Part shown: piece by piece, positions 33,581-42,486 of the stretch
Layout: each line of letters starts with the position of its first letter
Numbering within the stretch: position 1 is the stretch's first letter
NCBI RefSeq assembly: GCF_965216485.1
Contig: NZ_OZ244162.1
Location: forward strand, 1,054,001 to 1,118,000
DNA from: Algiphilus sp965216485
Lineage (GTDB): Bacteria; Pseudomonadota; Gammaproteobacteria; Nevskiales; Nevskiaceae
DNA length: 64,000 nucleotides
Direction: 5' to 3'
Position numbers and translations under genes: made by a program
Notes under the pieces: model-generated
What the model was told of the DNA's origin: nothing
Databases searched by the model: none
The model's input: only the letters and a program-made list of their open reading frames with translations

Positions 33581-34563
33581 GGGCGGTCTCCTGGTGTGGC
33601 GGGCTGGGCGGTGGCATCGGTGGCATCGCCTTCGGCGGGTGCTGGCGGGGAGGTGGCGTCTTCAGTCGTGGTCGTGAGCGCTGTGCTGGGCGAAGCTTCG
33701 GCATCGTCGTTGGATGCCGGGCGCGCGTCGTCGTTCCACAGCAACAGGACCTGACGGCTCTGATTGACCCGCGCTTCGGGCAGTGCAATGGCTTCCATGA
33801 AGCTGTCCCCGGGCTCGTAGCGCAACTCAAGCACGCGCGCCACCGGATAGCCTGAGGGAAAACGCCCGCCCAGCGAGGACGACACCAGAAGGTCGTCGAC
33901 CTGGATGTCGGCGTTGCCCGGCAGATAGGGCAGGGAAAGCGACTGTCCGTCGCCGCGGCCAACTGCGATGGTCTGCAGTCCGGTGCGGTTGACCTCCACC
34001 GGAATGCCATGATCCGGGTCGGTGATCAGCAATGCGCTGGCCGACTGCGGGTGCACCTGGACGATCTGGCCGAGGACACCGCGCGCATCGATGACGGCCT
34101 GGCCGCGATAGACGCCGTGCAGACTGCCGCGGTTCAGCGTCAATCGCTGCTGATAGGGATCTTGACTTGCGGCCAGCACCTCCGCCACCAGTGCCCTTGC
34201 TTCGAGCACGTCCGTCGAGGACAGCAAGGCCCGCAGTCGCCGGTTCTCCGCTTCCAGTGCTTCAATGCGCTGTACCCGCCCCAGCAGGCGCAGGTGCGTG
34301 CGCTGCAACTGTTCGTAGGCATCCAGTTCCTCGGCGCGCAGTGCGAGGAACTCGAAGAAGCGGTGAGCATTGGCCGGTTGCTCGGCGACCCACAGCAGCG
34401 GATAGGACACGCGCATGATGCCGCTGCGCAGCGGGTCGAGCGCGTCTGTGCGCAAGTCCACCACGAGCAGGGCAATCGAGAGCGCGATCAGCGCGAGCGC
34501 ACGGCGAATCCCGGTTCCACTACGCTGGAAGAGGGGGCGACGCGGTCGATTGAGGGTGTTCAA
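33577..34563 (-). CDS. mreC: MreC, rod-shape determining periplasmic scaffold
   Basis: 328 residues. One N-terminal helix (RALALIALSIALLVVDL), a coiled coil (~65–110; AEELDAYEQLQRTHLRLLGR, EALEAENRRLRALL) and the double beta-barrel core (YQQRLTLNRGSLHGVYRGQ, ADIQVDDLLVSSSLGGRFPSG split). The last ~45 residues are a disordered Thr/Pro/Ala tail absent from E. coli MreC. It activates PBP2. The gene is 132 bp downstream of mreB, a gap with no gene. Confidence 0.95.
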   Translation of the reverse strand: MNTLNRPRRPLFQRSGTGIRRALALIALSIALLVVDLRTDALDPLRSGIMRVSYPLLWVAEQPANAHRFFEFLALRAEELDAYEQLQRTHLRLLGRVQRIEALEAENRRLRALLSSTDVLEARALVAEVLAASQDPYQQRLTLNRGSLHGVYRGQAVIDARGVLGQIVQVHPQSASALLITDPDHGIPVEVNRTGLQTIAVGRGDGQSLSLPYLPGNADIQVDDLLVSSSLGGRFPSGYPVARVLELRYEPGDSFMEAIALPEARVNQSRQVLLLWNDDARPASNDDAEASPSTALTTTTEDATSPPAPAEGDATDATAQPATPGDRP

Positions 34564-34695
34564 AGCTCGGGTGCAGCGGGCGGCATGACAATGCGGGTCG
34601 CACGCAGGATACGGCCCTGCGCACGAGCGTCAACACGGCAGGGGGCTTGGATCGGGCGAAGCGCCGGTGGTGCCGCCGTCAGGGGCGCCAGCCCA

Positions 34696-35733
34696 TCACT
34701 CCGGAGAAAGGAATTCACCCTGCCGATCGAGCATGTCGAGCAGCAGACCACCGCCGCGCGCCACGCAGGTGAGCGGGTCGTCGGCGACGATCACCGGCAA
34801 TCCGGTTTCCTCGGAGAGCAGCTTGTCGAGGTCGCGCAGCAGCGCGCCACCGCCGGTGAGCACGATGCCGCGATCGGCAATGTCCGCGCCGAGCTCAGGT
34901 GGGGTCTTTTCCAGCGCTTTCTTGACGGCGGCGACAATGCCGGTCAGCGGTTCCTGCAGCGCGTCCAGAACCTCGTTGGAGTTCATGGTGAAGGTGCGCG
35001 GTACGCCAGCAGCGGCGTGACGACCGACGATCTCGATCTCCTGCACCTCATGGCCCGGAAAGGCCGTGCCGATCTTGATCTTGATGCGTTCGGCGGTGGG
35101 CTCGGCGACGTGCATGTTGTACTGCCGCCGAACGTAATTCATGATCGCTTCGTCGAATTTGTCGCCGCCAATGCGCACGCTTTCCGCGAACACGATGCCG
35201 TTAAGGCTGATGATGCCGACCTCGGAGGTACCGCCGCCGATGTCGAGCACCATCGAGCCGCGCGCTTCACCGATGGGAATGCCCGCGCCCAGTGCGGCAG
35301 CCACCGGTTCTTCGATGACGAAGACCTTGCGCGCGCCGGCATTCTCCACCGATTCACGGATGGCGCGACGCTCGACCTGGGTGGAGCCGTGCGGCACGCA
35401 GACCACCACCCGCGTCATTGGGCGCAGCATGCGGCCCTTCTGCACCTTGCGGATGAAGTGCTGCAGCATCTTCTCGGTGACGGTGAAGTCCGCGATGACG
35501 CCGTCGCGCAGCGGGCGCACGGTGGAAATGTTGCCCGGTGTGCGACCCAGCATTTCCTTTGCGTCGGTGCCGACTGCCTCGACCCGCTTGCGTCCGCCCG
35601 CTTCGGTGCGGATGGCCACCACGGATGGCTCGTTCAGGACGATGCCCTCGTCGCGGGCATAGACGAGGGTGTTGGCAGTGCCCAGATCAATGGACAGGTC
35701 GTTGATAAAGAGTCGGCGAAATGCTTCGAGCAT
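34696..35733 (-). CDS. mreB: MreB, actin-like rod-shape protein
   Basis: 345 residues, standard length. The ATPase fold is marked by DLSIDLGTANTLVYARDEGI (phosphate 1), VLDIGGGTSEVGIISLNGIV (phosphate 2) and ADRGIVLTGGGALLRDLDKL (adenosine). MreB filaments guide the elongasome. It is the first gene of the minus-strand envelope block and divergent from gatC. On the minus strand a -10-like TATGAT (35842–35847) sits in the shared spacer, but I find no good -35. Confidence 0.98.
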   Translation of the reverse strand: MLEAFRRLFINDLSIDLGTANTLVYARDEGIVLNEPSVVAIRTEAGGRKRVEAVGTDAKEMLGRTPGNISTVRPLRDGVIADFTVTEKMLQHFIRKVQKGRMLRPMTRVVVCVPHGSTQVERRAIRESVENAGARKVFVIEEPVAAALGAGIPIGEARGSMVLDIGGGTSEVGIISLNGIVFAESVRIGGDKFDEAIMNYVRRQYNMHVAEPTAERIKIKIGTAFPGHEVQEIEIVGRHAAAGVPRTFTMNSNEVLDALQEPLTGIVAAVKKALEKTPPELGADIADRGIVLTGGGALLRDLDKLLSEETGLPVIVADDPLTCVARGGGLLLDMLDRQGEFLSPE

Positions 35734-35929
35734 CGTCAGCTAGGCAAGAGGGAAATGGAGGCAGCGGCGGTTGGCAGTGGAACCCGACGTGGCCGGTTCC
35801 GGCGTACGGACCGCCAGCACAAGAGCTAAACTATGCGGCTCATCATAATGTATTTTGCCGCTTTCGCCTTGTGTCCCGAGAACGCCGTATTCCGGCGCCT
35901 GGACGGAACGCGGCCAACCGCGAGGCAGC

Positions 35930-36217
35930 ATGAGTCTCACTACCGAACAGGTCCGGCACGTGGCGCATCTGGCGCGCCTTGGTCTGGACGACCCGCAGAT
36001 CGACAGCCTATCCACGCAGTTGGGTGACATCCTGGGCTTGGTGGATGCACTGAGCAAGGCCGACACCGCCAGCGTGACGCCGATGGCGCATCCGCTCGAT
36101 ATGGGTCAGCGCGGCCGCCCGGATGCGGTGACCGAGTCCGACCGGCGCGAGGCCTATCAGGCGATTGCGCCCAGCGCCCAGGATGGTCTGTATCGCGTCC
36201 CCCGCGTCATCGAATAG
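35930..36217 (+). CDS. gatC: Aspartyl/glutamyl-tRNA amidotransferase subunit C
   Basis: 95 residues from ATG 35930 (MSLTTEQVRHVAHLARLGLD), the family's normal start; an upstream in-frame ATG adds 25 unrelated residues. GatC holds GatA and GatB together. Typical motifs are ILGLVDALSKADTASVTPMA and RREAYQAIAPSAQDGLYRVP near the C-terminus. It is the first gene of gatCAB, 20 bp before gatA. Confidence 0.95.
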   Translation: MSLTTEQVRHVAHLARLGLDDPQIDSLSTQLGDILGLVDALSKADTASVTPMAHPLDMGQRGRPDAVTESDRREAYQAIAPSAQDGLYRVPRVIE

Positions 36218-36237
36218 CCCGCGCTCAAGAAATCACC

Positions 36238-37692
36238 ATGCACAAAGACTCCCTCGCGGCGCTCGCCGACGGCTTGCGCAATCGTCGCTTTTCCAGCCGG
36301 GAATTGACCGAGCATTTCCTCACGCGCATCGAGCAGCACGACGGCACGCTCAACAGCTATGTCACTGTCACCGCCGAGCGGGCGCTGGCGCAGGCGGACG
36401 CTGCCGATGCCCAGATCGCCAAGGGCGAGGGCGGTCCGCTGACCGGCATTCCGCTCGCGCACAAGGACCTGTTCTGCACCAACGGGGTTCGCACGGCGTG
36501 CGGCTCGAAGATGCTGGACAACTTCATCGCGCCCTACGATGCGCACATCGTTGAACTGCTCGATGCGGCCGGCATGGTCACGCTGGGCAAGGTCAACATG
36601 GACGAGTTCGCGATGGGCTCGTCGACCGAGACCAGCTACTACGGGCCGACCCGGAATCCCTGGGATACTGCGCGCGTGCCCGGTGGCTCCTCCGGCGGCA
36701 GTGTGGCGGCGGTGGCGGCCGGCCTCGCGCCAGTGGCCACAGCCACCGACACCGGCGGGTCGATCCGCCAGCCTGCCGCACTGACGGGGCTCACCGGCAT
36801 CAAGCCCACCTACGGCCGCGTGTCGCGCTACGGCATGGTGGCCTTTGCCTCGTCGCTGGACCAGGCCGGTGTGGTGGCGCACAGCGCGGAAGATGCCGCC
36901 CTCGTGCTGCAGGCCATGGCCGGTTTCGACGCCCGTGACTCGACCTGCGTCGAGCGCCCGGTCGACGATTACGCCGCCGCTCTGGGCAACGACATCCGCG
37001 GCCTGAAGATCGGTCTGCCGAGCCAGTACTTCGGCGAAGGCCTGGACCCACAGGTGCGCGCTGCGGTGGACGCCGCGGCAGCCGAGCTGGAAAAGCTGGG
37101 TGCCACGCTGACCCCCATCGAGCTGCCCAATACGCCGCTGTCGGTGCCGACCTACTATGTAGTTGCGCCGGCCGAGGCTTCGAGCAATCTGTCACGCTTC
37201 GATGGCGTGCGCTACGGCCATCGCTGCGCCGAGCCGGTCAATCTGGAGGATTTGTACAAGCGGTCGCGCGGCGAAGGCTTCGGCGACGAGGTCAAGCGCC
37301 GCATCATGGTCGGGACCTATGTGCTTTCACACGGCTACTACGACGCCTACTACCTGCAGGCGCAGAAGGTACGCCGCCTGATCGCCGACGATTTTGCGCG
37401 CGCCTTCGAGCAGGTCGATGTCGTGCTCGGGCCGACGACGCAGGGCACGGCCTTCGCCCTGGGCGAGCAGACCGACGATCCGGTCACCATGTATCTCAAC
37501 GACATCTACACCATCGCCGCCAACCTCGCCGGTCTGCCGGCTATGTCGATTCCCTGCGGTCAGGCCGCTGGTTTGCCGATCGGCCTGCAGCTGATCGGCC
37601 GTCACTTCGACGAAGGCCGCCTGCTCAATGTGGCTCACGCCTACCAGCAGGTCAGCGATTGGCACGCACTGTGGCCGGAGGCATACGCATGA
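36238..37692 (+). CDS. gatA: Aspartyl/glutamyl-tRNA amidotransferase subunit A
   Basis: 484 residues. Amidase-signature enzyme with the catalytic Lys in IPLAHKDLFCTNGVRTACGS, the Ser-rich loop RVPGGSSGGSVAAVAAGLAP and the cis-Ser/nucleophile block TATDTGGSIRQPAALTGLTG. It frees ammonia from glutamine for transamidation of Glu-tRNA(Gln) or Asp-tRNA(Asn). Its stop overlaps the gatB start (ATGA). Confidence 0.98.
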   Translation: MHKDSLAALADGLRNRRFSSRELTEHFLTRIEQHDGTLNSYVTVTAERALAQADAADAQIAKGEGGPLTGIPLAHKDLFCTNGVRTACGSKMLDNFIAPYDAHIVELLDAAGMVTLGKVNMDEFAMGSSTETSYYGPTRNPWDTARVPGGSSGGSVAAVAAGLAPVATATDTGGSIRQPAALTGLTGIKPTYGRVSRYGMVAFASSLDQAGVVAHSAEDAALVLQAMAGFDARDSTCVERPVDDYAAALGNDIRGLKIGLPSQYFGEGLDPQVRAAVDAAAAELEKLGATLTPIELPNTPLSVPTYYVVAPAEASSNLSRFDGVRYGHRCAEPVNLEDLYKRSRGEGFGDEVKRRIMVGTYVLSHGYYDAYYLQAQKVRRLIADDFARAFEQVDVVLGPTTQGTAFALGEQTDDPVTMYLNDIYTIAANLAGLPAMSIPCGQAAGLPIGLQLIGRHFDEGRLLNVAHAYQQVSDWHALWPEAYA

Positions 37693-39161
37693 ACGATACC
37701 GCCCACTGCATCCCCGACGGCTGGGAAGCCGTCATCGGCCTCGAGATCCACTGCCAGCTGTCGACGCAGTCGAAGATCTTCTCCGGCTCCGCCACAGCCT
37801 ATGGTGCGCCGCCCAATGCGCAGGCCTCCGCCATCGATCTGGGCATGCCCGGCGTGCTGCCCGTGCTCAACGGCGAGGCGCTGCGCATGGCCGTGATGTT
37901 CGGACTGGCGGTCGACGCGGAAATCGCCCCGGTCTGTGTCTTCGCGCGCAAGCACTACTTCTATCCGGACCTGCCCAAGGGTTACCAGATCTCCCAGTAC
38001 GAGCTGCCGATCGTGGCCAACGGCCACCTCGACATCACCGTCGGTGACGCCCACAAGCGCATCGGCATCACCCGTGCACACATGGAAGAGGACGCCGGGA
38101 AATCCTTGCACGAGGGCTTCGTCAACGAGTCGGGGATCGATCTCAACCGCGCCGGGACGCCGCTGATCGAGATCGTCTCGGAACCGGACCTACGCACTCC
38201 CGCCGAAGCCGTTGCCTACATGAAGAAGCTGCACCAGATCGTGGTCTATCTAGGCATCTGCGACGGCAACATGCAGGAAGGCTCCTTCCGCTGCGACGCC
38301 AATGTCTCGGTGCGACGCGCGGGCACTACGGCCTTCGGCACTCGTACCGAAACCAAGAACGTCAACAGCTTCCGTTACGTCGAGAAGGCCATCGAGTACG
38401 AAATCAACCGTCAGGTCGAGGTGCTCGAGAGCGGCGGCAGCATCCAGCAGGAGACGCGGCTGTTCGACCCGAGCACGGGCGAGACCCGTGCCATGCGCAG
38501 CAAGGAAGATGCCCACGACTACCGCTACTTCCCGGATCCCGATCTGTTGCCGGTGCACTGTGACGCGCAGTACATCGAGGACGTGCGGGCGACGCTACCG
38601 GAGCTGCCGGTGGACAAGCGCGCGCGTTTCGAGCGCGACTATGGCTTGTCGACCTACGACGCCACCGTGCTGACCGGGGAGCGGCCCTTGGCCGATTTCT
38701 ACGAGACCATGGTCGCGGAAGCGGGCGGCGAGGCCAAGCTGTGCGCCAACTGGGTCATTACCGATCTGCTGGGCGCGCTGAACAAGGCCGGCCTCGATAT
38801 CTCCGCGTCGCCGGTGTCGGCCGCGCAGATGGCGGCATTGATCCAGCGTATCGGCGACAAGACCATCTCCGGCAAGATCGCCAAGGAAGTCTTCGAGGCC
38901 ATGATGAACGGCGAGGGCGATGCCGACGCCGTCATCGAGGCCAAGGGCCTGCGCCAGATCACGGACGACAGCGCGATTCTCGCCGTGATCGATCAGGTCA
39001 TCGCGGACAATCCGAAGCAGCTCGAACAGTACAAGGGCGGCAAGGATCGGGTGCTGGGCTTCTTCGTCGGGCAGGTAATGAAGGCGACAGGCGGCAAGGC
39101 CAACCCGGATGCGGTCAACCGCCTGCTCAAGGAGCGCCTCGGCCCGCCGGGCGAAGCCTAG
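37689..39161 (+). CDS. gatB: Aspartyl/glutamyl-tRNA amidotransferase subunit B
   Basis: 490 residues from ATG 37689. The kinase/transamidase cradle begins WEAVIGLEIHCQLSTQSKIF and includes NRAGTPLIEIVSEPDLRTP and SFRCDANVSVRRAGT. The C-terminal YqeY-like tail domain (~410–490; KQLEQYKGGKDRVLGFFVGQ) binds tRNA. It activates misacylated tRNA with ATP and accepts ammonia from GatA. A hairpin lies just after the stop. Confidence 0.98.
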   Translation: MNDTAHCIPDGWEAVIGLEIHCQLSTQSKIFSGSATAYGAPPNAQASAIDLGMPGVLPVLNGEALRMAVMFGLAVDAEIAPVCVFARKHYFYPDLPKGYQISQYELPIVANGHLDITVGDAHKRIGITRAHMEEDAGKSLHEGFVNESGIDLNRAGTPLIEIVSEPDLRTPAEAVAYMKKLHQIVVYLGICDGNMQEGSFRCDANVSVRRAGTTAFGTRTETKNVNSFRYVEKAIEYEINRQVEVLESGGSIQQETRLFDPSTGETRAMRSKEDAHDYRYFPDPDLLPVHCDAQYIEDVRATLPELPVDKRARFERDYGLSTYDATVLTGERPLADFYETMVAEAGGEAKLCANWVITDLLGALNKAGLDISASPVSAAQMAALIQRIGDKTISGKIAKEVFEAMMNGEGDADAVIEAKGLRQITDDSAILAVIDQVIADNPKQLEQYKGGKDRVLGFFVGQVMKATGGKANPDAVNRLLKERLGPPGEA

Positions 39162-39174
39162 GCCGCACGGCGTC

Positions 39175-39205
39175 GGTCGACCGGCCATGGGGGCTGGTCG
39201 ACCGC
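39175..39205 (+). terminator. Stem-loop after gatB, no U-tract
   Basis: CGGTCGACC (39175–39183) pairs with GGTCGACCG (39197–39205) around a 13-nt loop, 13 bp after the gatB stop. Each arm is itself palindromic (GGTCGACC). No T run follows. Confidence 0.4.
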
Positions 39206-39291
39206 GCTCGCGGTAAAGCAAACCGCGCTCCGCCCTTCGCCGCCACATTGTCAAACCGCATCGCCGGTCGACGACTTAGGCACAATTCCGT

Positions 39292-40191
39292 ATGGCCATC
39301 GCACCCGAACAAGCGCCGGACGAACACGTCACCAGCTTCCTTCTGCCCGAGCATCATGTGCGCGGGGCCATCCTGCGGGTCTGTGCGGGCGTATCGTCGA
39401 TGGTCGGGCGGCGCGAGGCACAGCCCGACGTGCGCCGCGTGCTGGGGGAGATGTGCGCAGCCGGGCCATTGATGGCGGCCCACCTCAAGGTCGACGGCCG
39501 CCTCGCGCTGCAAATCCAGGATGGCGCCCAACTGGCGCTCATGCTGGTGCAGGTTGAGGACGACCTGCGCACGCGTGGCATGGCGCGCCAACGCGGCGAA
39601 GCGCCCTCCGGTTCCTTCGAGGAACTGACCCGGGGCGGCGTTTTTGCAGTGACCTTCGAGCCGCGCAACGGTCAGAGCTATCAGGCGCTTGTGCCGCTGC
39701 AGGGCGCCGTGGTGGCGGAGGCGCTGGAGGGCTACTTCGACCAGTCCGAACAGTTGCCGACACGCTTCGTCCTTGCTTCCAACGGAGATTGCCTTGCTGG
39801 CCTGATGTTGCAGCGGCTGCCCGAGGCCGGTGCGTCGGCGGACGCCGGATGGGATCACGCCTGTGCGTTGCTCGAAACCGTGTCACCGGACGAGCTGATG
39901 GCGCAGACACCGGCCACCATGCTGCATCGCCTGTTTCATGCCGACGACCTGGCGCTGCACGAACCCCAGCCGATGACCATGGCCTGTTCCTGCTCGCAGG
40001 CGCGGATCTCGCGCATGCTGTTGTCGCTGGGTGAGAAGGAAGTGCACGACATTGTCGAGGAACAGGGCTTGGTGACCGTGACCTGCGACTTCTGCGGTGC
40101 GGTCTACCACTACGATCGTGCCCAGGTCCAGGCACTGTTTTCGGCCGAGCAGGCCACCCAGGAAACACCGCCCCGCAGCGGCTTGCACTAA
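39292..40191 (+). CDS. hslO: Redox-regulated chaperone Hsp33
   Basis: 299 residues. The C-terminal zinc site is complete: CxC in MACSCSQARISRML and CxxC in TCDFCGAVYHYD. The N-terminal chaperone domain has RGAILRVCAGVSSMVGR and a conserved GDCLAGLMLQRLP helix. Oxidation releases zinc and activates holdase function in the cytoplasm. The gene stands alone, with weak ribosome-site sequence before its ATG. Confidence 0.95.
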   Translation: MAIAPEQAPDEHVTSFLLPEHHVRGAILRVCAGVSSMVGRREAQPDVRRVLGEMCAAGPLMAAHLKVDGRLALQIQDGAQLALMLVQVEDDLRTRGMARQRGEAPSGSFEELTRGGVFAVTFEPRNGQSYQALVPLQGAVVAEALEGYFDQSEQLPTRFVLASNGDCLAGLMLQRLPEAGASADAGWDHACALLETVSPDELMAQTPATMLHRLFHADDLALHEPQPMTMACSCSQARISRMLLSLGEKEVHDIVEEQGLVTVTCDFCGAVYHYDRAQVQALFSAEQATQETPPRSGLH

Positions 40192-40256
40192 GACGCGCGC
40201 CGGCGCAGCGAAGGCATTCGCGGCAGAATGGTGACTTCGCGGCGCCATTCGCCGTC

Positions 40257-41519
40257 ATGTTCAAGTACGAGGCACCCGTGCAGCCCCAAGACATCCTGAA
40301 CCAAGCAATGACCCTGCAGTGCGGGGCCGTGCTCAAGAACCGCCTGGTCAAGTCGGCAATGAGTGAGGCGCTGGGCACCACCGGCAACCGACCCACCGCG
40401 CGGCTGGAGCGGCTCTACGGCGCCTGGGCCGACGGCGGCATCGGTCTGAGCGTGACCGGCAACGTCATGGTCGATCGCCGCGCCATCGGCGAGCCGAACA
40501 ATGTGGTGATCGAGGACGAGTCCGATCTCGAGGCGCTGAAGCGCTGGGCGCGTGCCGGCACGCGCCATGACACTGCGCTGTGGATGCAGATCAACCATCC
40601 CGGCAAACAGGCCCCCAAGGGGCTGAATCGCGAAACGGTGTCGCCGTCGGCTATCCCCTTTCGTGAGGATATGGCGGCCTTTTTCGCCACGCCGCGCGCG
40701 TTGACCACCTTGGAAATCGAAGACATCGTCCGTCGTTTCGGGCGAACCGCCGCCATCGCCCGCAAGGCGGGGTTCAGTGGTGTACAGATCCATGGCGCGC
40801 ACGGCTATCTGGTGAGCCAGTTCCTCTCTCCGCATCACAATCATCGCGAGGATGACTGGGGCGGAACGCCGGAGAAGCGTCGGCGCTTCGTATTGGAAAT
40901 CCTCGCCGAGATGCGGCGCCAGGTGGGGGAGGATTTCCCCATCGGTATCAAGCTGAATTCCGCCGACTTCCAGCGTGGCGGTTTCACGGAGGAGGAATCG
41001 CTCGCCACCATCGAGGCACTCGCCGCCCACGGCATCGACATGGTCGAGATTTCCGGTGGCACCTACGAGGCCCCGGCCATGACCGGTGTCGTCAAGAAGG
41101 CCTCCACATTGGCACGCGAGGCCTATTTTCTGGAATTCGCGGACAAGGTGCGGGCGCGCGTGTCCGTGCCGCTCATGGTCACGGGCGGTTTCCGCACCGC
41201 CGCCGGCATGGCTGCGGCCATCGACAGCGGCGCGGTGGACCTGGTCGGGCTGGCGCGTGCACTGGCCATCGAACCGGATCTGCCGCAGCGCCTGTTGCGC
41301 GGTGAGGCGCCGCGCCATGCGGTACGCCCGATCACCACTGGCATCAAGGTGGTCGACCGCATGGCATTGATGGAAGTGGCCTGGTACACGCGCCAGCTGC
41401 GCCGCATCGGTGAGGGGCGTCAGCCGCGGCCGCAGGAATCGGGCCTGAGGTCCTTTGCCATCGGCATCGTCGAAAACGGCTGGAACACCTTCAAGACGCG
41501 CCGACTGCGCGCATCCTGA
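40257..41519 (+). CDS. Old Yellow Enzyme-family NADH:flavin oxidoreductase
   Basis: 420 residues, a single-domain TIM barrel with FMN sites: LKNRLVKSAMSEALGTTGNR, WMQINHPGKQAPKGLNRETV, VQIHGAHGYLVSQFLSPHHN (with the substrate-binding His pair) and SVPLMVTGGFRTAAGMAAAI. Length and motifs fit bacterial OYE-like ene-reductases without the second FAD domain of 2,4-dienoyl-CoA reductase. Cys or Thr choice at the FMN reads as KSAMSEA, the thermophilic-type pattern. The substrate is not predictable. It is convergent with the MpaB-like gene, 25 bp apart. Confidence 0.9.
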   Translation: MFKYEAPVQPQDILNQAMTLQCGAVLKNRLVKSAMSEALGTTGNRPTARLERLYGAWADGGIGLSVTGNVMVDRRAIGEPNNVVIEDESDLEALKRWARAGTRHDTALWMQINHPGKQAPKGLNRETVSPSAIPFREDMAAFFATPRALTTLEIEDIVRRFGRTAAIARKAGFSGVQIHGAHGYLVSQFLSPHHNHREDDWGGTPEKRRRFVLEILAEMRRQVGEDFPIGIKLNSADFQRGGFTEEESLATIEALAAHGIDMVEISGGTYEAPAMTGVVKKASTLAREAYFLEFADKVRARVSVPLMVTGGFRTAAGMAAAIDSGAVDLVGLARALAIEPDLPQRLLRGEAPRHAVRPITTGIKVVDRMALMEVAWYTRQLRRIGEGRQPRPQESGLRSFAIGIVENGWNTFKTRRLRAS

Positions 41520-41544
41520 GCGTTGCTGCACGGCCGCCGGCGCG

Positions 41545-42417
41545 CTAGCTTTTTGGCAGCGCCGCGTCGTAGCCCACCTGGTTCAGGTCCAATGGCTGGG
41601 CGTAGGCGCTGGCAAAGGCGTCGCATAGGGAGCGCTCGGCGGGGTCTGGCAGCAGCCTTTTCGCAGCAAAGAAGCCACGAACCGCGGTGTGCGCGAGCCA
41701 CTCCTGCCACGGGGTCGGCTCCGGCAGCGCCAACCGCTGGCGGATATGGGGTTCGACCATCGCCATGAACAGTCCCCGCCCGGTGGCTTGCAGTGGCCTT
41801 GGAAACCAGTATTCCGCCCATTCCTCTGCCAGGGCTTGGGTGATGTCCTGACAGGCGTTACTGGGCGCAAACTCGTTCTCCTCGAAGGCGCGCATCCACG
41901 CCAGCATGGCCGCACGCGAATCCGGAATCTCCTTCACCCCCATCCATGCGCCGATGCGCTGCCAGAAGCGGTACTGCGCTTCGCACTCCCTCTCGCTCAG
42001 CCCTCCGTTTGGCGCGAAGCGGGTTGATACCCGCTCGGGCAGGCAGGCCAGCGTGGCCAGGGTGTACAGCGACATGGCGTTGTCGATCGGGAAGCGGGCG
42101 TGGATGGCCTGCAGCCGGCCGGCAATATCCTGCGACGCCTGCGACCAGCCATGTCGATACAGCGTCCCAAAGAACAGCAGGGAATCGAAATTGCGCTTGC
42201 GTGTATCCCGCAGGATCGGCCCTTTTCCGCGGCGGTGGAGAATGTGCGCCATGGCCGGCATGCCGACGTTATAGACAAAGGCGACCGAGAACAGCCCGTG
42301 CAGGAAGATCGGCAGGCCATAGCGGACCTCGAAGGAAAGCTGGGCCAGCCGGGGGGCGTCCGTGCACGGGTCCAGTGCGGCGATTTCCTGTCTTGCCCAG
42401 TTCCACGATCGCGTCAT
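41545..42417 (-). CDS. MpaB-like (DUF2236) oxygenase family protein
   Basis: 290 residues from ATG 42417, with AGGAG about 7 nt upstream; an ATG five codons earlier lies inside that site. The family pattern is visible: FDSLLFFGTLYRHGWSQAS, the His in QAIHARFPIDNAMSLYTLAT followed by LACLPERV, then RFWQRIGAWMGVKEIPDSRA and the C-terminal MVEPHIRQRLALPEPTPWQE. MpaB and rubber oxygenase are haem proteins of this superfamily that cleave or oxidise hydrophobic isoprenoid chains. Here the substrate is unknown. It is divergent from a TetR regulator with an operator-like repeat between them. Confidence 0.75.
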   Translation of the reverse strand: MTRSWNWARQEIAALDPCTDAPRLAQLSFEVRYGLPIFLHGLFSVAFVYNVGMPAMAHILHRRGKGPILRDTRKRNFDSLLFFGTLYRHGWSQASQDIAGRLQAIHARFPIDNAMSLYTLATLACLPERVSTRFAPNGGLSERECEAQYRFWQRIGAWMGVKEIPDSRAAMLAWMRAFEENEFAPSNACQDITQALAEEWAEYWFPRPLQATGRGLFMAMVEPHIRQRLALPEPTPWQEWLAHTAVRGFFAAKRLLPDPAERSLCDAFASAYAQPLDLNQVGYDAALPKS

Positions 42418-42449
42418 GATGCGCTCCTGCATTGCGGACTGAAAACAGT

Positions 42450-42471
42450 AATGCGATTATTTATTCGCATT
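42450..42471. promoter_or_regulatory. Candidate TetR operator, AT-rich inverted repeat
   Basis: AATGCGA-TTATTTAT-TCGCATT: perfect 7-bp arms around an 8-bp AT-only spacer, in the 69-bp gap between the MpaB-like gene and the TetR gene. It is 33 bp from the MpaB-like start and 16 bp from the TetR start at 42487. It covers an alternative ATG at 42451, which supports the later start. Confidence 0.65.
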
Positions 42472-42486
42472 CAATTCGTATTTCTC

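Noticed and set aside
34009..35829. 606-codon plus-strand frame opposite mreB and mreC
   Set aside because: Antisense to two certain genes and without family features.
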